Assembly: GCA_037178625.1 (NCBI GenBank)
Contig: CM074133.1
Coordinates: 1,984,001-2,048,000 of the forward strand
DNA length: 64,000 bases
DNA from: Skeletonema tropicum
Lineage: Eukaryota > Bacillariophyta > Thalassiosirophyceae > Thalassiosirales > Thalassiosiraceae
Direction of reading: 5' to 3'
This document shows positions 55,461 to 64,000 of this stretch, one piece after another. The translations under genes were made by a program, and so were the position numbers. The first letter of the stretch is position 1. Each line of letters opens with the position of its first letter. The notes beneath the pieces are model-generated. The model was not told where the DNA came from, ran no database searches, and saw only the letters and a list, made by a program, of their open reading frames with translations.

Positions 55461-56096
55461 ATGCTCCTACCATCATTGGTTGCCCCTCTGCTTCTATCCA
55501 CTTGCATCAGTGCATTTGCGCCGCCCCTTGGATCGATTCATGTCCAGCTCCAGCCCAATAATGGATACATTAAAAAATGTGGCCCGCAGTGTTCTATGAA
55601 ACTCTACATGACAAATCAAGACAATGATAGTGATGAATATAACCCACGTGACAATTTTGGAAGAGCGCTGAGAGGATTTCAATCGTCTGCTCTTAAAACT
55701 GTTATAGAGGCTGGCGACACTATCGTGTGTAAACGATCAGTACCTTCGTTGGCAATATATGAAAACACAAGCTATGAAGTTGTATCAATCTATGCACAAT
55801 CTTTCAATGAAGAAACGCAACAAGTAGAGAAGCAGATGCTGAAGTGTATAGATGACAGTACAAATTTACCTTCTAAAAGTCAACTGTACATTTCCTTATT
55901 CTCTCCAGTACATCACAAGGAGCCAGTGGTTGTATCTCCCGAGGAAGTCGGTCTGGCGACAGTTCGAAGTGAATTAGGAAATGCTGCATTGCTTGCTGTT
56001 CCAGGGTTCTTTTGGATAGTCGTCGCTTCAACGTTTTACAATATTTATCATGAGCGAACAGGAGGGAGCTTCTCAGACGCATTTTGGGGACGATGA
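55461..56096 (+). CDS. Plastid-targeted membrane protein of unknown function
   Basis: A single-exon protein of 211 residues. The N-terminus MLLPSLVAPLLLSTCISAFA is a signal peptide ending in the ISAFAP motif, the diatom ASAFAP plastid-import signature with Phe at +1, followed by a transit-like stretch. The mature part has an acidic segment, a small beta-rich domain (VIEAGDTIVCKRSVPSLAIY, SYEVVSIYAQSF, KQMLKCIDDS) that recalls SH3-like barrels, and one C-terminal transmembrane helix, AALLAVPGFFWIVVASTFYN. No family was recognised. Location in the plastid, probably a membrane, is inferred from the presequence. It is divergent from the bZIP gene, sharing a 582-bp upstream region. Confidence 0.8.
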   Translation: MLLPSLVAPLLLSTCISAFAPPLGSIHVQLQPNNGYIKKCGPQCSMKLYMTNQDNDSDEYNPRDNFGRALRGFQSSALKTVIEAGDTIVCKRSVPSLAIYENTSYEVVSIYAQSFNEETQQVEKQMLKCIDDSTNLPSKSQLYISLFSPVHHKEPVVVSPEEVGLATVRSELGNAALLAVPGFFWIVVASTFYNIYHERTGGSFSDAFWGR

Positions 56097-56215
56097 TAAT
56101 TAATAATTAGAAGATAGCGAAATTTGAAATTTCATGCCAGATGGTACAAATTTGACGCTTTTCAAAAGTAATTCTTCTGTATTGATATATAAATTGCTGC
56201 ATGCTCGTGGAATAC

Positions 56216-58049
56216 TCAGCCGTATTTTGCCATTAATTTCCTCTTTTTCTCTTGGATGGCAGCCAACTCCGCAGCAGTCTTTTCTCGCACTGGTGCAGCT
56301 GCAGGTTTCTGACTTTCAGTTGCCTTGACTTCCTCAGCTTTTGGTTGAGACTCACGCTTATGTTGCCTCCAATCAGAATCATCACGATCCATATGCCTTC
56401 TGTTTTGTATTTTTTCGTCGCTCTCTCCTCTGAATGCAGCAGGACGAGACGCGTAGTCACGACGGCCCTTTGCTGAACTCTTCTCCCGTTCACGACGAAG
56501 TACCTCCTCCATTAAATCTTTCTCTTCACGCCTCGAGTCATGTCTATCACGACTACGACTTCGTTCGCGGCGATTATCATCATAGTTACGCCTATCACCG
56601 TAGCCTCGTTCCCCATAATGATAGCTACCTCCTCCCCTGTAATCGTAGTGATCTCGTCTAGAGTCTCTTCCTCGATAATTGTCATGATGTCCACGATTGT
56701 ATTCACTGCTTCGACCTCTTCCATCTCTATTGTAACCTCGATCATCCCCTCCTCTCCTATCATGATAAGGAGCAGATGAAGAGGAGTAATCAGGCTTCGA
56801 TCCATCTCGCTCATCACCACCAACTTCCGAAATGTCAGTAGTATGAGTACCAGGTAAATCAATCTCTCCCAACGTAACAACTTCTGTATTCCCATACTCA
56901 GTAAACGTAACTTGAAACTTCGGTCGATACAACATCTCCCCACTCTCCATATCCCGCAATATCACTCGATCCACCACCGCATCATACCAAGTGATTGGAT
57001 TGTCTTCGTCTCCATACAAAGCCATGACACGCGCCCCAGTCTTTTGAAAGTATTGCATTGCTGCCTCGTTTTCCACATGTTGTTTTGCACGTTCTTCCGA
57101 CCTCTCGGCCTGTAATAATCTCACTTTGAATTGTCGCTCTATCGCAATTGGTAGACGGGGGAGACGTGTACCGTAATAATCCAATTCACTTAATAGCAAT
57201 CGACAGTATTCTCCGACGGTAACATCACCCTTGCCTTGACGTACCTGAACTGGCTCTTCATCGTATAAGTATGGTTCAAACCATGACCATAGTGTGGATG
57301 GATCAGCTGCGTATCGTAGGTAGAGGAAGCCGAGGCATCGGATGTAGGGACTGTCCACATGTTCGAGCATGAGTGTCATTTGTTTCTCGGTGCAGCGTAG
57401 TGTGAAGAGACGTAGGAGGAGGCAAAATGCAGTGGAGGGTGATTTGCCTGCACCTGTGATATATTATGTTAATGTAGTGGTGTGATGATTTGATTTGATG
57501 CATCAGTGAAGAAGCAAGATTGAGAGATCAAATTTATGGAATGAGTTATAAAAAAGTCAACAAGACAAAGAGGATTTCTCTTACTAATAATACACAGCGT
57601 CCAATATCCTGCTTGATTTCGCTTATTGTTCACTAAATTTTATGTGAAAATAGTCTTACCTGTGGAGAATAAATGAAATACAATAATATGAGGAATCATT
57701 TGAGTGCATGAGATATGAGATACTATCACTGTGAGAGAGGGAGAGAGATTGACTCACCTGCAGTCCAAGGCTCCAAATGCTTCACCTCATAATAAATCTC
57801 ATCCACCACCATATTCCAATCCATCAACTTCTCACAACACTTATTCACAAAGTATGGACTCTTCGCCACACTGGACAATATCACGGGATGGATGTTGAAT
57901 GTGTCATCTGGTCCGAGTAAAGGGAGGACTCCTTTTTTGTGGGCGTGGTTGTTTCGGCCTTCGGAGATGACGCGGGTGAAGGTTTCTTCGGCGTGGCGGG
58001 CGCGGTCTTGGACGTTGGCTTCTTGACGCCATAGGGCTGAGCGTGACAT
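56216..58049 (-). CDS. PRPF38B: Pre-mRNA splicing factor PRP38, PRPF38B type
   Basis: Exons are 57758..58049 and 56216..57453; the 304-bp intron lies in the first Gly codon of the TAG/AGK junction and joining gives 509 residues. The PRP38 domain fills the first ~230 residues: FNIHPVILSSVAKSPYFVNK, MVVDEIYYEVKHLEPWTAG, SPSTAFCLLLRLFTLRCTEK, HVDSPYIRCLGFLYLRYAAD, LWSWFEPYLYDEEPVQVRQG. The C-terminal half is Arg/Asp/Ser/Tyr-rich (RS-like) with a final charged coiled segment. The central segment with a DEEP and a long basic tail resembles PRPF38B rather than PRPF38A. The family is needed for activation of the spliceosome. The ATG at 58049 (MSRSALWRQEANVQ) was chosen; the intron is the longest in the window and contains an AG/GTAAGA site. 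Divergent from the RabGAP gene. Confidence 0.92.
57654..57665 (-). other. Candidate recursive (ratchet) splice site in the PRPF38B intron
   Basis: On the minus strand the sequence reads CCACAG/GTAAGA, a strong 3' splice site after a pyrimidine-rich ATTTATTCTC, directly joined to a consensus 5' splice site. It would divide the 304-bp intron into 98 bp and 206 bp. It may instead be a zero-length exon artefact or a nested intron relic. Confidence 0.4.
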
Positions 58050-58317
58050 GGTGGCGGTCTTACGTTGATAATGTTGCTGTGAGTTCTTTTTGCTTCGGCA
58101 CCATGGTTCGGTGAGTGATTGCCGTTTGCAGAGGATTTCCGATGATTTTCGGATCTTCGGGCGGATATTCGAATTTTCTTGCAATAAAGTGTTCGCATAC
58201 ATCATGCAAGCTTTCGCTTGAGGCATTACGGTACAATGAGCGAGTTGAGCTACTAAGACCAAGTACACATTGATTGTATCAGTTGCTGATAAGATAAGAG
58301 CAGCAGCATCTAGCAGC
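58050..58317. promoter_or_regulatory. Divergent promoter region, PRPF38B / TBC1D22-like
   Basis: 268 bp separate two start codons on opposite strands, compatible with a bidirectional promoter for two housekeeping genes. No TATA box was obvious. Confidence 0.5.
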
Positions 58318-59823
58318 ATGGCCTCCTCTCAACAGCAAGCAACCCCACGTGGCCTGCCAGGATTCCTACGACGGACGCTGCGCACATCTACAGCCGAGCA
58401 AGAAAATGCGCTCGACGGTGATTATTCGCCCTCATCCGCCCCAAAGTCTCCAGTAGTGCCTGATTCAATAATTGACAATAATACCACGAATGACAGCGGC
58501 AATGACAACCATGACAATGATGATGATTTGGCCAACACTGGCAGCAGATCCAAAAGTGACTCACAAATAGATGGAAGAATGACACAAAAAGATACACATT
58601 CATTAACTTTGACCAGCCCAGGTAGTGCCAAGAGACATTTGAGGGCGGTGGCATTTCCTCCGCTTCCATATGAACAAGATACTGACGAAGGTGCTGACAA
58701 TCAGCAATCGCAATCCTCCGACCAATAGTATATCTACACCAATTATAAAAGCGCCTCCACAACCACAAACAGAAGCGTCACTATCACCAAACAACAACAA
58801 CAACAACAACCCAAAAAATCCTACAAGGAAATCCAATACGAAACAATCCTCAATTCCACCATAATACCCCTCCGAGACCTACGAAAACTAGCCTGGAATG
58901 GCATCCCACCCCACCACCGGTCCAAAATTTGGAAGATTTTATTATCCTACCTACCCGCCAACACATCCCGTCACCAAGCAACATTCACACGCAAACGACG
59001 GGAGTACAAGGATGCCATTCAACAACATTACGATATACCCGATGATTCACGGACCAATTCCGAACAGGAGACGTTACGACAAGTTCTGGTGGATGTTCCA
59101 CGGACGGCTCCGGAGGTACCCTTATTTCATAACGATCGTATTCGGAGGATTTTATCGAGGTTGTTGTATATTTGGGCCATGCGTCATCCGGCGAGTAGTT
59201 ATGTGCAGGGGATTAATGACTTGGCGACTCCGTTGATTGCTGTATTTATTAGTGGGTACTTCCCGAAGAAAGATGTGGAGGAGGAGGTATTGTCGGGTGA
59301 GGTCATGGTGGATGTGACCGATGCGATATTGGAGGAGGTTGAAGCGGATACGTATTGGTGTTTGACGAATTTGCTCGCGGGGATTCAAGATCATTATACG
59401 AGTGATCAGCCGGGAATGCAACGTATGGTGATGCGATTGGAGGAGTTGGTGAATCGGATTGATGCCGATTTGGCAGGGCATTTGAGGGAGACTGGGATTG
59501 AATTTTTGCAGTTTGCGTTCAAGTGGATGAATTGTTTACTGTTGCGGGAGTTTCGACTGCAGCGTGTGATGAGATTGTGGGATACGTATTTGAGTGAAGG
59601 TGATGGAGGGTTTGAGGATTTTCATGTATATGTTTGTGCTTCATTCTTGGTGCATTACAGTGCCGAGTTGCAGCAGATGGGGTTTGATGAATTATTCCAA
59701 TTCATGCAGAACATGCCAACAGATGATTGGACAGACAGAGAGATTGAAATTTTGCTCAGCAGTGCATTTGTTTTGAGCACACTCTTTGGAGGAAGTGAAG
59801 CTCATTTGAATGTGGCTAGATAG
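58318..59823 (+). CDS. TBC1D22: RabGAP with TBC domain, TBC1D22-like
   Basis: The start MASSQQQATPRGLPGFLR opens a disordered, acidic, Asn/Gln-rich N-terminus of about 190 residues with CAA repeats. The TBC domain runs to the C-terminus: LRKLAWNGIPPHHRSKIWKI, LLSYLPANTSRHQATFTRKR, VLVDVPRTAPEVPLF, LLYIWAMRHPASSYVQGIND, DTYWCLTNLLAGIQDHY and LLLREFRLQRVMRLWDTYLS. The IPxxxRxxxW, RHPAxGYVQGINDL and RLWDxYLSE motifs match TBC1D22. The arginine finger position IWxxR is replaced by IWAMR context, and the Gln finger YVQG is present, so activity toward a Golgi Rab is plausible. The frame has one in-frame TAG at 58726..58728, between the disordered part and the domain. An 81-bp in-frame intron, 58648..58728 (GTGGCA...AATAG), would remove it. 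Confidence 0.85.
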
Positions 59824-60016
59824 GAAAGAGTTGGGAAATGGAACTGTTGCAGCATTGTTCGTCATCGTAGATAATGTCACCTCTGAGAGGGCCAACCAGA
59901 CGTACTTTAAATTTCTGTTACACTACTTACTAGAAAAGAGTGTTAAGCTTCTAATTCATCATTTCAGTGACTTATAGAAGAAGGTGATTCATATTATTTG
60001 ATATCACTCCCCCTTG

Positions 60017-60874
60017 TTACCGTCTCTCGATTCTAAAGTGAAGAGGGACAACATAACCCCCTGCCAAAGTGATCTTCGCTAGATAATCTCCAAGTTGCTT
60101 CACTTTGGTATCACAATCTTTGATTTCGTCATTGTCATCATCTGCAGCAGCCTCGACAACAGCAGCAGTATCCTCCTCTTCTGCACTTGCTTCCTCCTTG
60201 TCTTCATCTCCCTTCACCTCATCATCAGCTGTAGCAGCCCCAATTACCCCATCCATACTCATAATCAACTGCATCCTCTCCTTCTCATCCATCTCATCAA
60301 GCCCCACAACAGGTTCATTCCTAATCTGAATCGACTCATGCCCCTCCAAATCAATCTTCAACTGCTTCGACAACTTTTCTCGAATATTCGCCGCAGACAC
60401 ATGCCCCGGATGACACATGGTAGGCACATTCGGATCCACATTCCGAATCAACTTGACAGTCTTATTCCTCAAATACTTCCTCAACACATCTGCTGCGGCT
60501 AAATCGACATTTTTTTCTTCTTCATCATTATCCTCCTCTGCAAACTTTTGAGCCGCCTCTTCTTCCCTCGCGGCAATTTCTGGATCGATTAATCCACACC
60601 GTTCAAAATTTCGGGGTGTGGCGTACACGGCCATTTTTTTGGGAATGAGGTAATTGCGTGCGTATCCTGCCGCGACATTGTGGACTTCTCCGGCGTAGAT
60701 GTTGCGCATTTGACCTTCGGGGAGGTCACGTGTGAGGATTACGCGGACTTGATGTTTGTGACGGAGTGTTATGGATGTTGGTGTTGTGGTGGTTGTTGGA
60801 TGATGTTGATGCTGGAGGATGCATCTTCGCAGACTGTTGCGAAAATATGGGCTTTTGAGTGATGCTGCTGACAT
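60017..60874 (-). CDS. MRPL9: Mitochondrial large ribosomal subunit protein bL9m
   Basis: A single-exon protein of 285 residues. The first ~40 (MSAASLKSPYFRNSLRRCIL and a His/Thr-rich stretch) look like a mitochondrial presequence. The bL9 N-domain follows: QVRVILTRDLP, IYAGEVHNVAAGYARNYLIP, KKMAVYATPRNFERC, with the family GYARNYLxP signature. The long helix is Glu-rich, and the C-terminal domain includes NIREKLSKQLKIDLEGHESI with a large acidic Ala/Glu/Asp insertion (~215-250) before the end AGGYVVPLHFRIERR. Bacterial bL9 is about 150 residues, so the insertion and presequence double its length. A plastid form is less likely, since no ASAFAP signal is present. Confidence 0.88.
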   Translation of the reverse strand: MSAASLKSPYFRNSLRRCILQHQHHPTTTTTPTSITLRHKHQVRVILTRDLPEGQMRNIYAGEVHNVAAGYARNYLIPKKMAVYATPRNFERCGLIDPEIAAREEEAAQKFAEEDNDEEEKNVDLAAADVLRKYLRNKTVKLIRNVDPNVPTMCHPGHVSAANIREKLSKQLKIDLEGHESIQIRNEPVVGLDEMDEKERMQLIMSMDGVIGAATADDEVKGDEDKEEASAEEEDTAAVVEAAADDDNDEIKDCDTKVKQLGDYLAKITLAGGYVVPLHFRIERR

Positions 60875-61388
60875 GGTGGTAATGGTGATTGTTGTTAGTA
60901 TCGTCTGCTCCTGTTGACTATATGATTATATTATCTCCTACATCGACTGAGCGGCTATCATCGTTGTTTGGTGTTTGATGGAGATATGTATGGTATAGTG
61001 GAGAGTACCATAGTTGATAGGACGGGCGACGGCGACGGGCGAGCAAGGAGCAAGGTCAGGCTAGGCGGGGGGTTTTAGGCGGGCGATTTCCAATTTGGCC
61101 CGCCCGAAAGAAGGAAATCTTCCATTTACTGTGCATAAGTCGGAATCAGTACAAAAAACACCACCTAACTCTCTCAAAAATTCGCGTACGTTGCCTTCCA
61201 ATAGCTTCCAATAAAATGCTGGCGTTGTGTTCATAATCCGTAGCCTTGTCGCCAACGTTGGGGCTGGGCACGTTGTTGCAGTTAGTAGCACGAACAATAA
61301 CCTTTGTTGCCTGCAGAGCAGAAGTTTTCAAGTTAGCTAGAGAGAGAGCGTCGCCTCATTCATTGGAAGTAAGATAATCTGTCAAGAG
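60875..61388. promoter_or_regulatory. Divergent intergenic region, bL9m / deaminase
   Basis: 514 bp between opposite start codons. A GGCGACGGGCGAGCAAGG stretch at about 61025-61045 is GC-rich. A minus-strand frame at 61061..61297 shows no domain. Confidence 0.45.
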
Positions 61389-62291
61389 ATGCTTCTTCAA
61401 ACCATCATATTAACGATTGTATTTGCAACGGCATATGCCGCTGCCTCCAACTCAACCTCATCGACCGTGTTGGATACTATAGTAACGACAGCTGCATCTC
61501 TCATTGGGGCGGCAGTTGTGATAGGATTAATCAATCAACAAACAAGCATTAGCGATTCATCCAGTAATAACAGCAAACGAAAGAGCACAAGAGACGACTC
61601 ATCATTATCAGATACAGATATTTCTGTGGAAGGGAGCGTTATGGTCACTCTACCCGCATGGGCATTGGCCTCCTGGGAGGAAGTACTACACACGAAAGTA
61701 CACTACCGATGAGGAAATGATGTCACTCGCAATTCATTTGAGTGATCGGAATATTACCGAGGGGACTGGAGGTCCATTCGGAGCAGCTATATTCGAGCGT
61801 CATGCGGATAATACTGCCACGCTTGTTAGTATAGGGATGAATCGAGTTGTTCCACTTGGGAATTCGACATTGCATGGAGAAACAGTTGCAATTCAATTAG
61901 CGCAGAGAAAGCTGGGGAGCTTTACGCTGATGTTGGATGAAAATAAGGAAGATGGTCTGTTTTATGATGAGTCGCATGATGATGATATGATGATGATGAT
62001 GACGAAAAAGAATCATCTCCTACACGAAAGAGAAAATTTGAATTATTTACTAGCTGTGAGCCATGTTGCATGTGTCTTGGTGCTACATTGTGGAGTGGAG
62101 TCTCCAGAATTGTATGTGGTGCTACCAAAAATGATGCGCAGGCTATTGGCTTTGATGAAGGGCCTGTATTTGAACAATCCTATGAACATCTCGAAAAGGC
62201 TGGTATTCAAGTGACGCGAAGTGTATTGAGGGAGGATGCTGCCAAGGTTCTCCAGAGATATGGAAACATTGGGTTGATATACAATCGCTGA
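61389..62291 (+). CDS. Nucleoside deaminase with N-terminal membrane segments, two frameshifts
   Basis: Three overlapping frames form one protein. Frame 1 (61389 to ~61712) gives a signal peptide ([20 protein letters not shown]), a second hydrophobic helix ([14 protein letters not shown]) and the start of the enzyme ([11 protein letters not shown]). Frame 2 (61717 on) continues with [31 protein letters not shown] and the zinc/catalytic [14 protein letters not shown]. Frame 3, from about 62055, supplies the second zinc motif [16 protein letters not shown], then [15 protein letters not shown] and [12 protein letters not shown]. HxE plus PCxxC is the cytidine-deaminase-like fold; the [20 protein letters not shown] segment resembles guanine/nucleoside deaminases. 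Single-base shifts are needed at about 61675-61712 and 62052-62055 (CTA GC TGT, one base missing). A His/Asp/Met-rich insertion (DDDMMMMM) separates the motifs. Conserved residues argue for a working gene with base-call errors. Confidence 0.72.
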
Positions 62292-62530
62292 TGAAGTGGT
62301 GGTGAATGATTTCGATGCATATGTCGACAAATAAATGCACTTGAGACGGGAATGATAAGGAGGTCTATCTTTCGGATGTGTAAAGATGGCATGCATCATG
62401 TAAAAAGAACGCTAAAATTGAGGAAATATTACATAATGTATCTGGTATTGGTATTGTCAAGGTGGAATCATTCTAGCAGAAGTAAATCATTCGCGAACAG
62501 GAAGAGAATGTACAATTACTTTATCTTATT

Positions 62531-63905
62531 TCATCGCTTCTTCGAACTTTTCTTCCGCCTTCCTCTCCCAGAGCCTGAGGTTATTACAGCAGCACATAAA
62601 CCAAAAATGCAAAGAATGACAGCAATCTTTACCTGAATTGGCAAGTGTGCAATGCCATGCTTCTTCTGGGAGAGAAACAATTTACTTTTTGTCAAAGCTG
62701 ATTGAGGCGATCCGCGGAGCAGGGGTGGGAAGACAACTACACCTTCTTTATTCATCTGCTCCGCTTTTAGGGCCGCGGCTGCTGCACTGGAAACAACTTC
62801 CTTATGTGCAATCTCGGCCCCCTCTTCCTCAAGTGCTGCAGCTAATCGCTTGTGCTCATCTGCATGGTGACTGCTTCCAGCAAGTTGTTTCGCCTCTTCC
62901 TTGAAAGCAGCGTGTGCGATCTCTTCTTCTGCATGACGAAGTTCTTCAGCTTTGGGGTCCTCCTCATCTACAATCATGTCACGTGAAATTACACCTGCAC
63001 CTGCTCCATCAATGAGAGGATCATACCAAACACTCGACTTGTCGTAGGGCACATCTAGAGGCTCTTCGGTTGTATCATCGAACGTCGGGATAAAGTTCAC
63101 TCCCTTCGGATGCTCTTCGAATGGAACCCATTGTAAGTTACCGCATCTATTCTTTCCGTCAATTGTTGCTTTCTTATGACGCAGGTCAACTCCACTGAAT
63201 TCGATTAATTGGTCTAATGTGCGGCGATCGCCTAATCCATATCTGGATCTTCTCATCTGCAGTGCCTTTTGTTCGTCAGGTTCCCCACCAGGAATATCGA
63301 GCATTGTATTCAATCTGTAGTGCGCATTGTGCAAGTCTTCCTGACTAAATTTTCCGTGTCCCCAAGATGCTGTCTTTGGGTTGTGTTGAGATCCTTGATA
63401 GTCATGAAGGACGACTAACAACACAAATAGCCAGTTAGAAAAAGACGGAATGCATCCTATCAAAAAGAAAAGAATCAACAAAACATGAACAACTTACAAA
63501 CTCGATTGGGAGTATATATGTCATAGCCATACGTGAAGAACCTTGCGGCTCTATTGAATTCTTCGCCATCAAAAATACCAGGTGTATGTGGATCGACTGG
63601 AACCTTGAGTTCGGCATGACATTTACTGAAGCTGAAAGCACGTGAACAAGTAAAAATGACACAAGTAATGAGTTACAAGTCTAATAATGATTTCGAGCGA
63701 TTGAATCAAACTCACCTCAGACCAGCTCCCTGTTGGTGTGTATTTGGGAATCAGAAGTAGGTAACATGAGCAAAACGTGTGTCATGAATTTGTTAAGAAA
63801 AAACGACCATCAATATATGAGCATGCAAATTCTACTTACCCAGACTGCATTAGTTAGTTTGGGCTTCACAAGATTTCTCGCACATTTTGTTGCATGTGTT
63901 CGAAC
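62531..63905 (-). CDS. Skp1-type GlcNAc-transferase (GLCNAC_T family), 5' part outside window
   Basis: Exons recognised on the minus strand are 63840..63905, 63716..63729, 63498..63631 and 62531..63414, with GT-AG introns and matching phases; earlier exons lie beyond 64000 or in the unresolved last 95 bp. The joined protein reads VRTHATKCARNLVKP, AVWGAGLSFSKCHAELKVP, VDPHTPGIFDGEEFNRAARF, FTYGYDIYTPNRVF, VLHDYQGSQHN. This is the GLCNAC_T signature (PxDPxxxxxFxGEE, RxxTxGxDxYxPN, HxY) of enzymes that add GlcNAc to hydroxyproline, as on Skp1. The 63716 exon is only 14 bp. The remaining ~200 residues are charged, with an Ala/Glu helical stretch, and end in a transmembrane helix (VKIAVILCIFGLCAAVITSG) plus a short basic tail, an unusual anchor for the cytosolic Skp1 enzyme. 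Confidence 0.85.
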
Positions 63906-64000
63906 CTGTGAAGTAAAGATCACCATACACAAGTGAGGAACTTCGTGCACCCCACCCAGATTTACACCAAGCTGTTCAATACTGGCCACATAAGTGCTTA

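Noticed and set aside
58388..58836. Cys/His- and Leu-rich minus-strand frames
   Set aside because: Antisense of the low-complexity N-terminus of the TBC1D22-like gene.
61061..61297. 78-codon minus-strand frame
   Set aside because: No domain and located in a divergent promoter region.
1..64000. tRNA and rRNA genes
   Set aside because: No cloverleaf-type B box or rRNA-like segment could be recognised by eye; a covariance-model scan would be needed to exclude them.

Overview
The window is nuclear DNA of a photosynthetic stramenopile, most likely a centric diatom. The evidence is: spliceosomal GT-AG introns, mostly 43-130 bp; an ASAFAP-like plastid presequence (gene at 55461); Pro-Thr-rich secreted protein linkers; a dual-bZIP factor; and many type II Golgi enzymes. 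No prokaryotic operon, rRNA, tRNA or CRISPR array was recognised. Genes alternate strands and lie 100-1000 bp apart.

Layout. 1-480: 5' end of a mitochondrial-type 2,4-dienoyl-CoA reductase (minus). 481-8610: repeat-rich, gene-poor DNA with a Crypton-like tyrosine recombinase, 190-200 bp direct repeats and a 61-bp minisatellite. 8611-11099: TRAPPC12. 11337-21092: a mobile, duplicated block. A gene with a CxxC zinc ribbon and a WW-like tail is present twice. The left copy carries a complete hAT transposon (18-bp TIRs, 8-bp TSD) and is truncated at its 3' end; the right copy keeps the empty insertion site. A solitary hAT-dimerisation gene and a Golgi-type gene lie between them. 21104-32536: two sulfotransferases and two GT92-like glycosyltransferases, with a CCDC25 homologue and a decayed MYND gene. 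32670-41114: DUF2358-like, DUF1499-like, PEX3, a conserved unknown and a metacaspase.

42163-53147: one 16-exon gene for a predicted secreted protein of about 3,222 residues. It fuses DUF1800 and DUF1501, which are separate proteins in bacteria, to Cys-rich modules, Pro-Thr linkers and carbohydrate-binding-like modules. Its last module was duplicated very recently. 53721-64000: a dual-bZIP factor, a plastid membrane protein, PRPF38B, a TBC1D22-type RabGAP, mitochondrial bL9, a membrane-anchored nucleoside deaminase and the 3' part of a Skp1-type GlcNAc-transferase.

Functional themes are extracellular and Golgi glycan chemistry (17608, 21104, 22774, 28126, 31092, 42163, 62531), vesicle traffic (TRAPPC12, TBC1D22) and organelle upkeep (FadH, PEX3, bL9). 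Several genes contain single-base frameshifts; since they recur in otherwise conserved genes, some are probably base-calling errors in the assembly.
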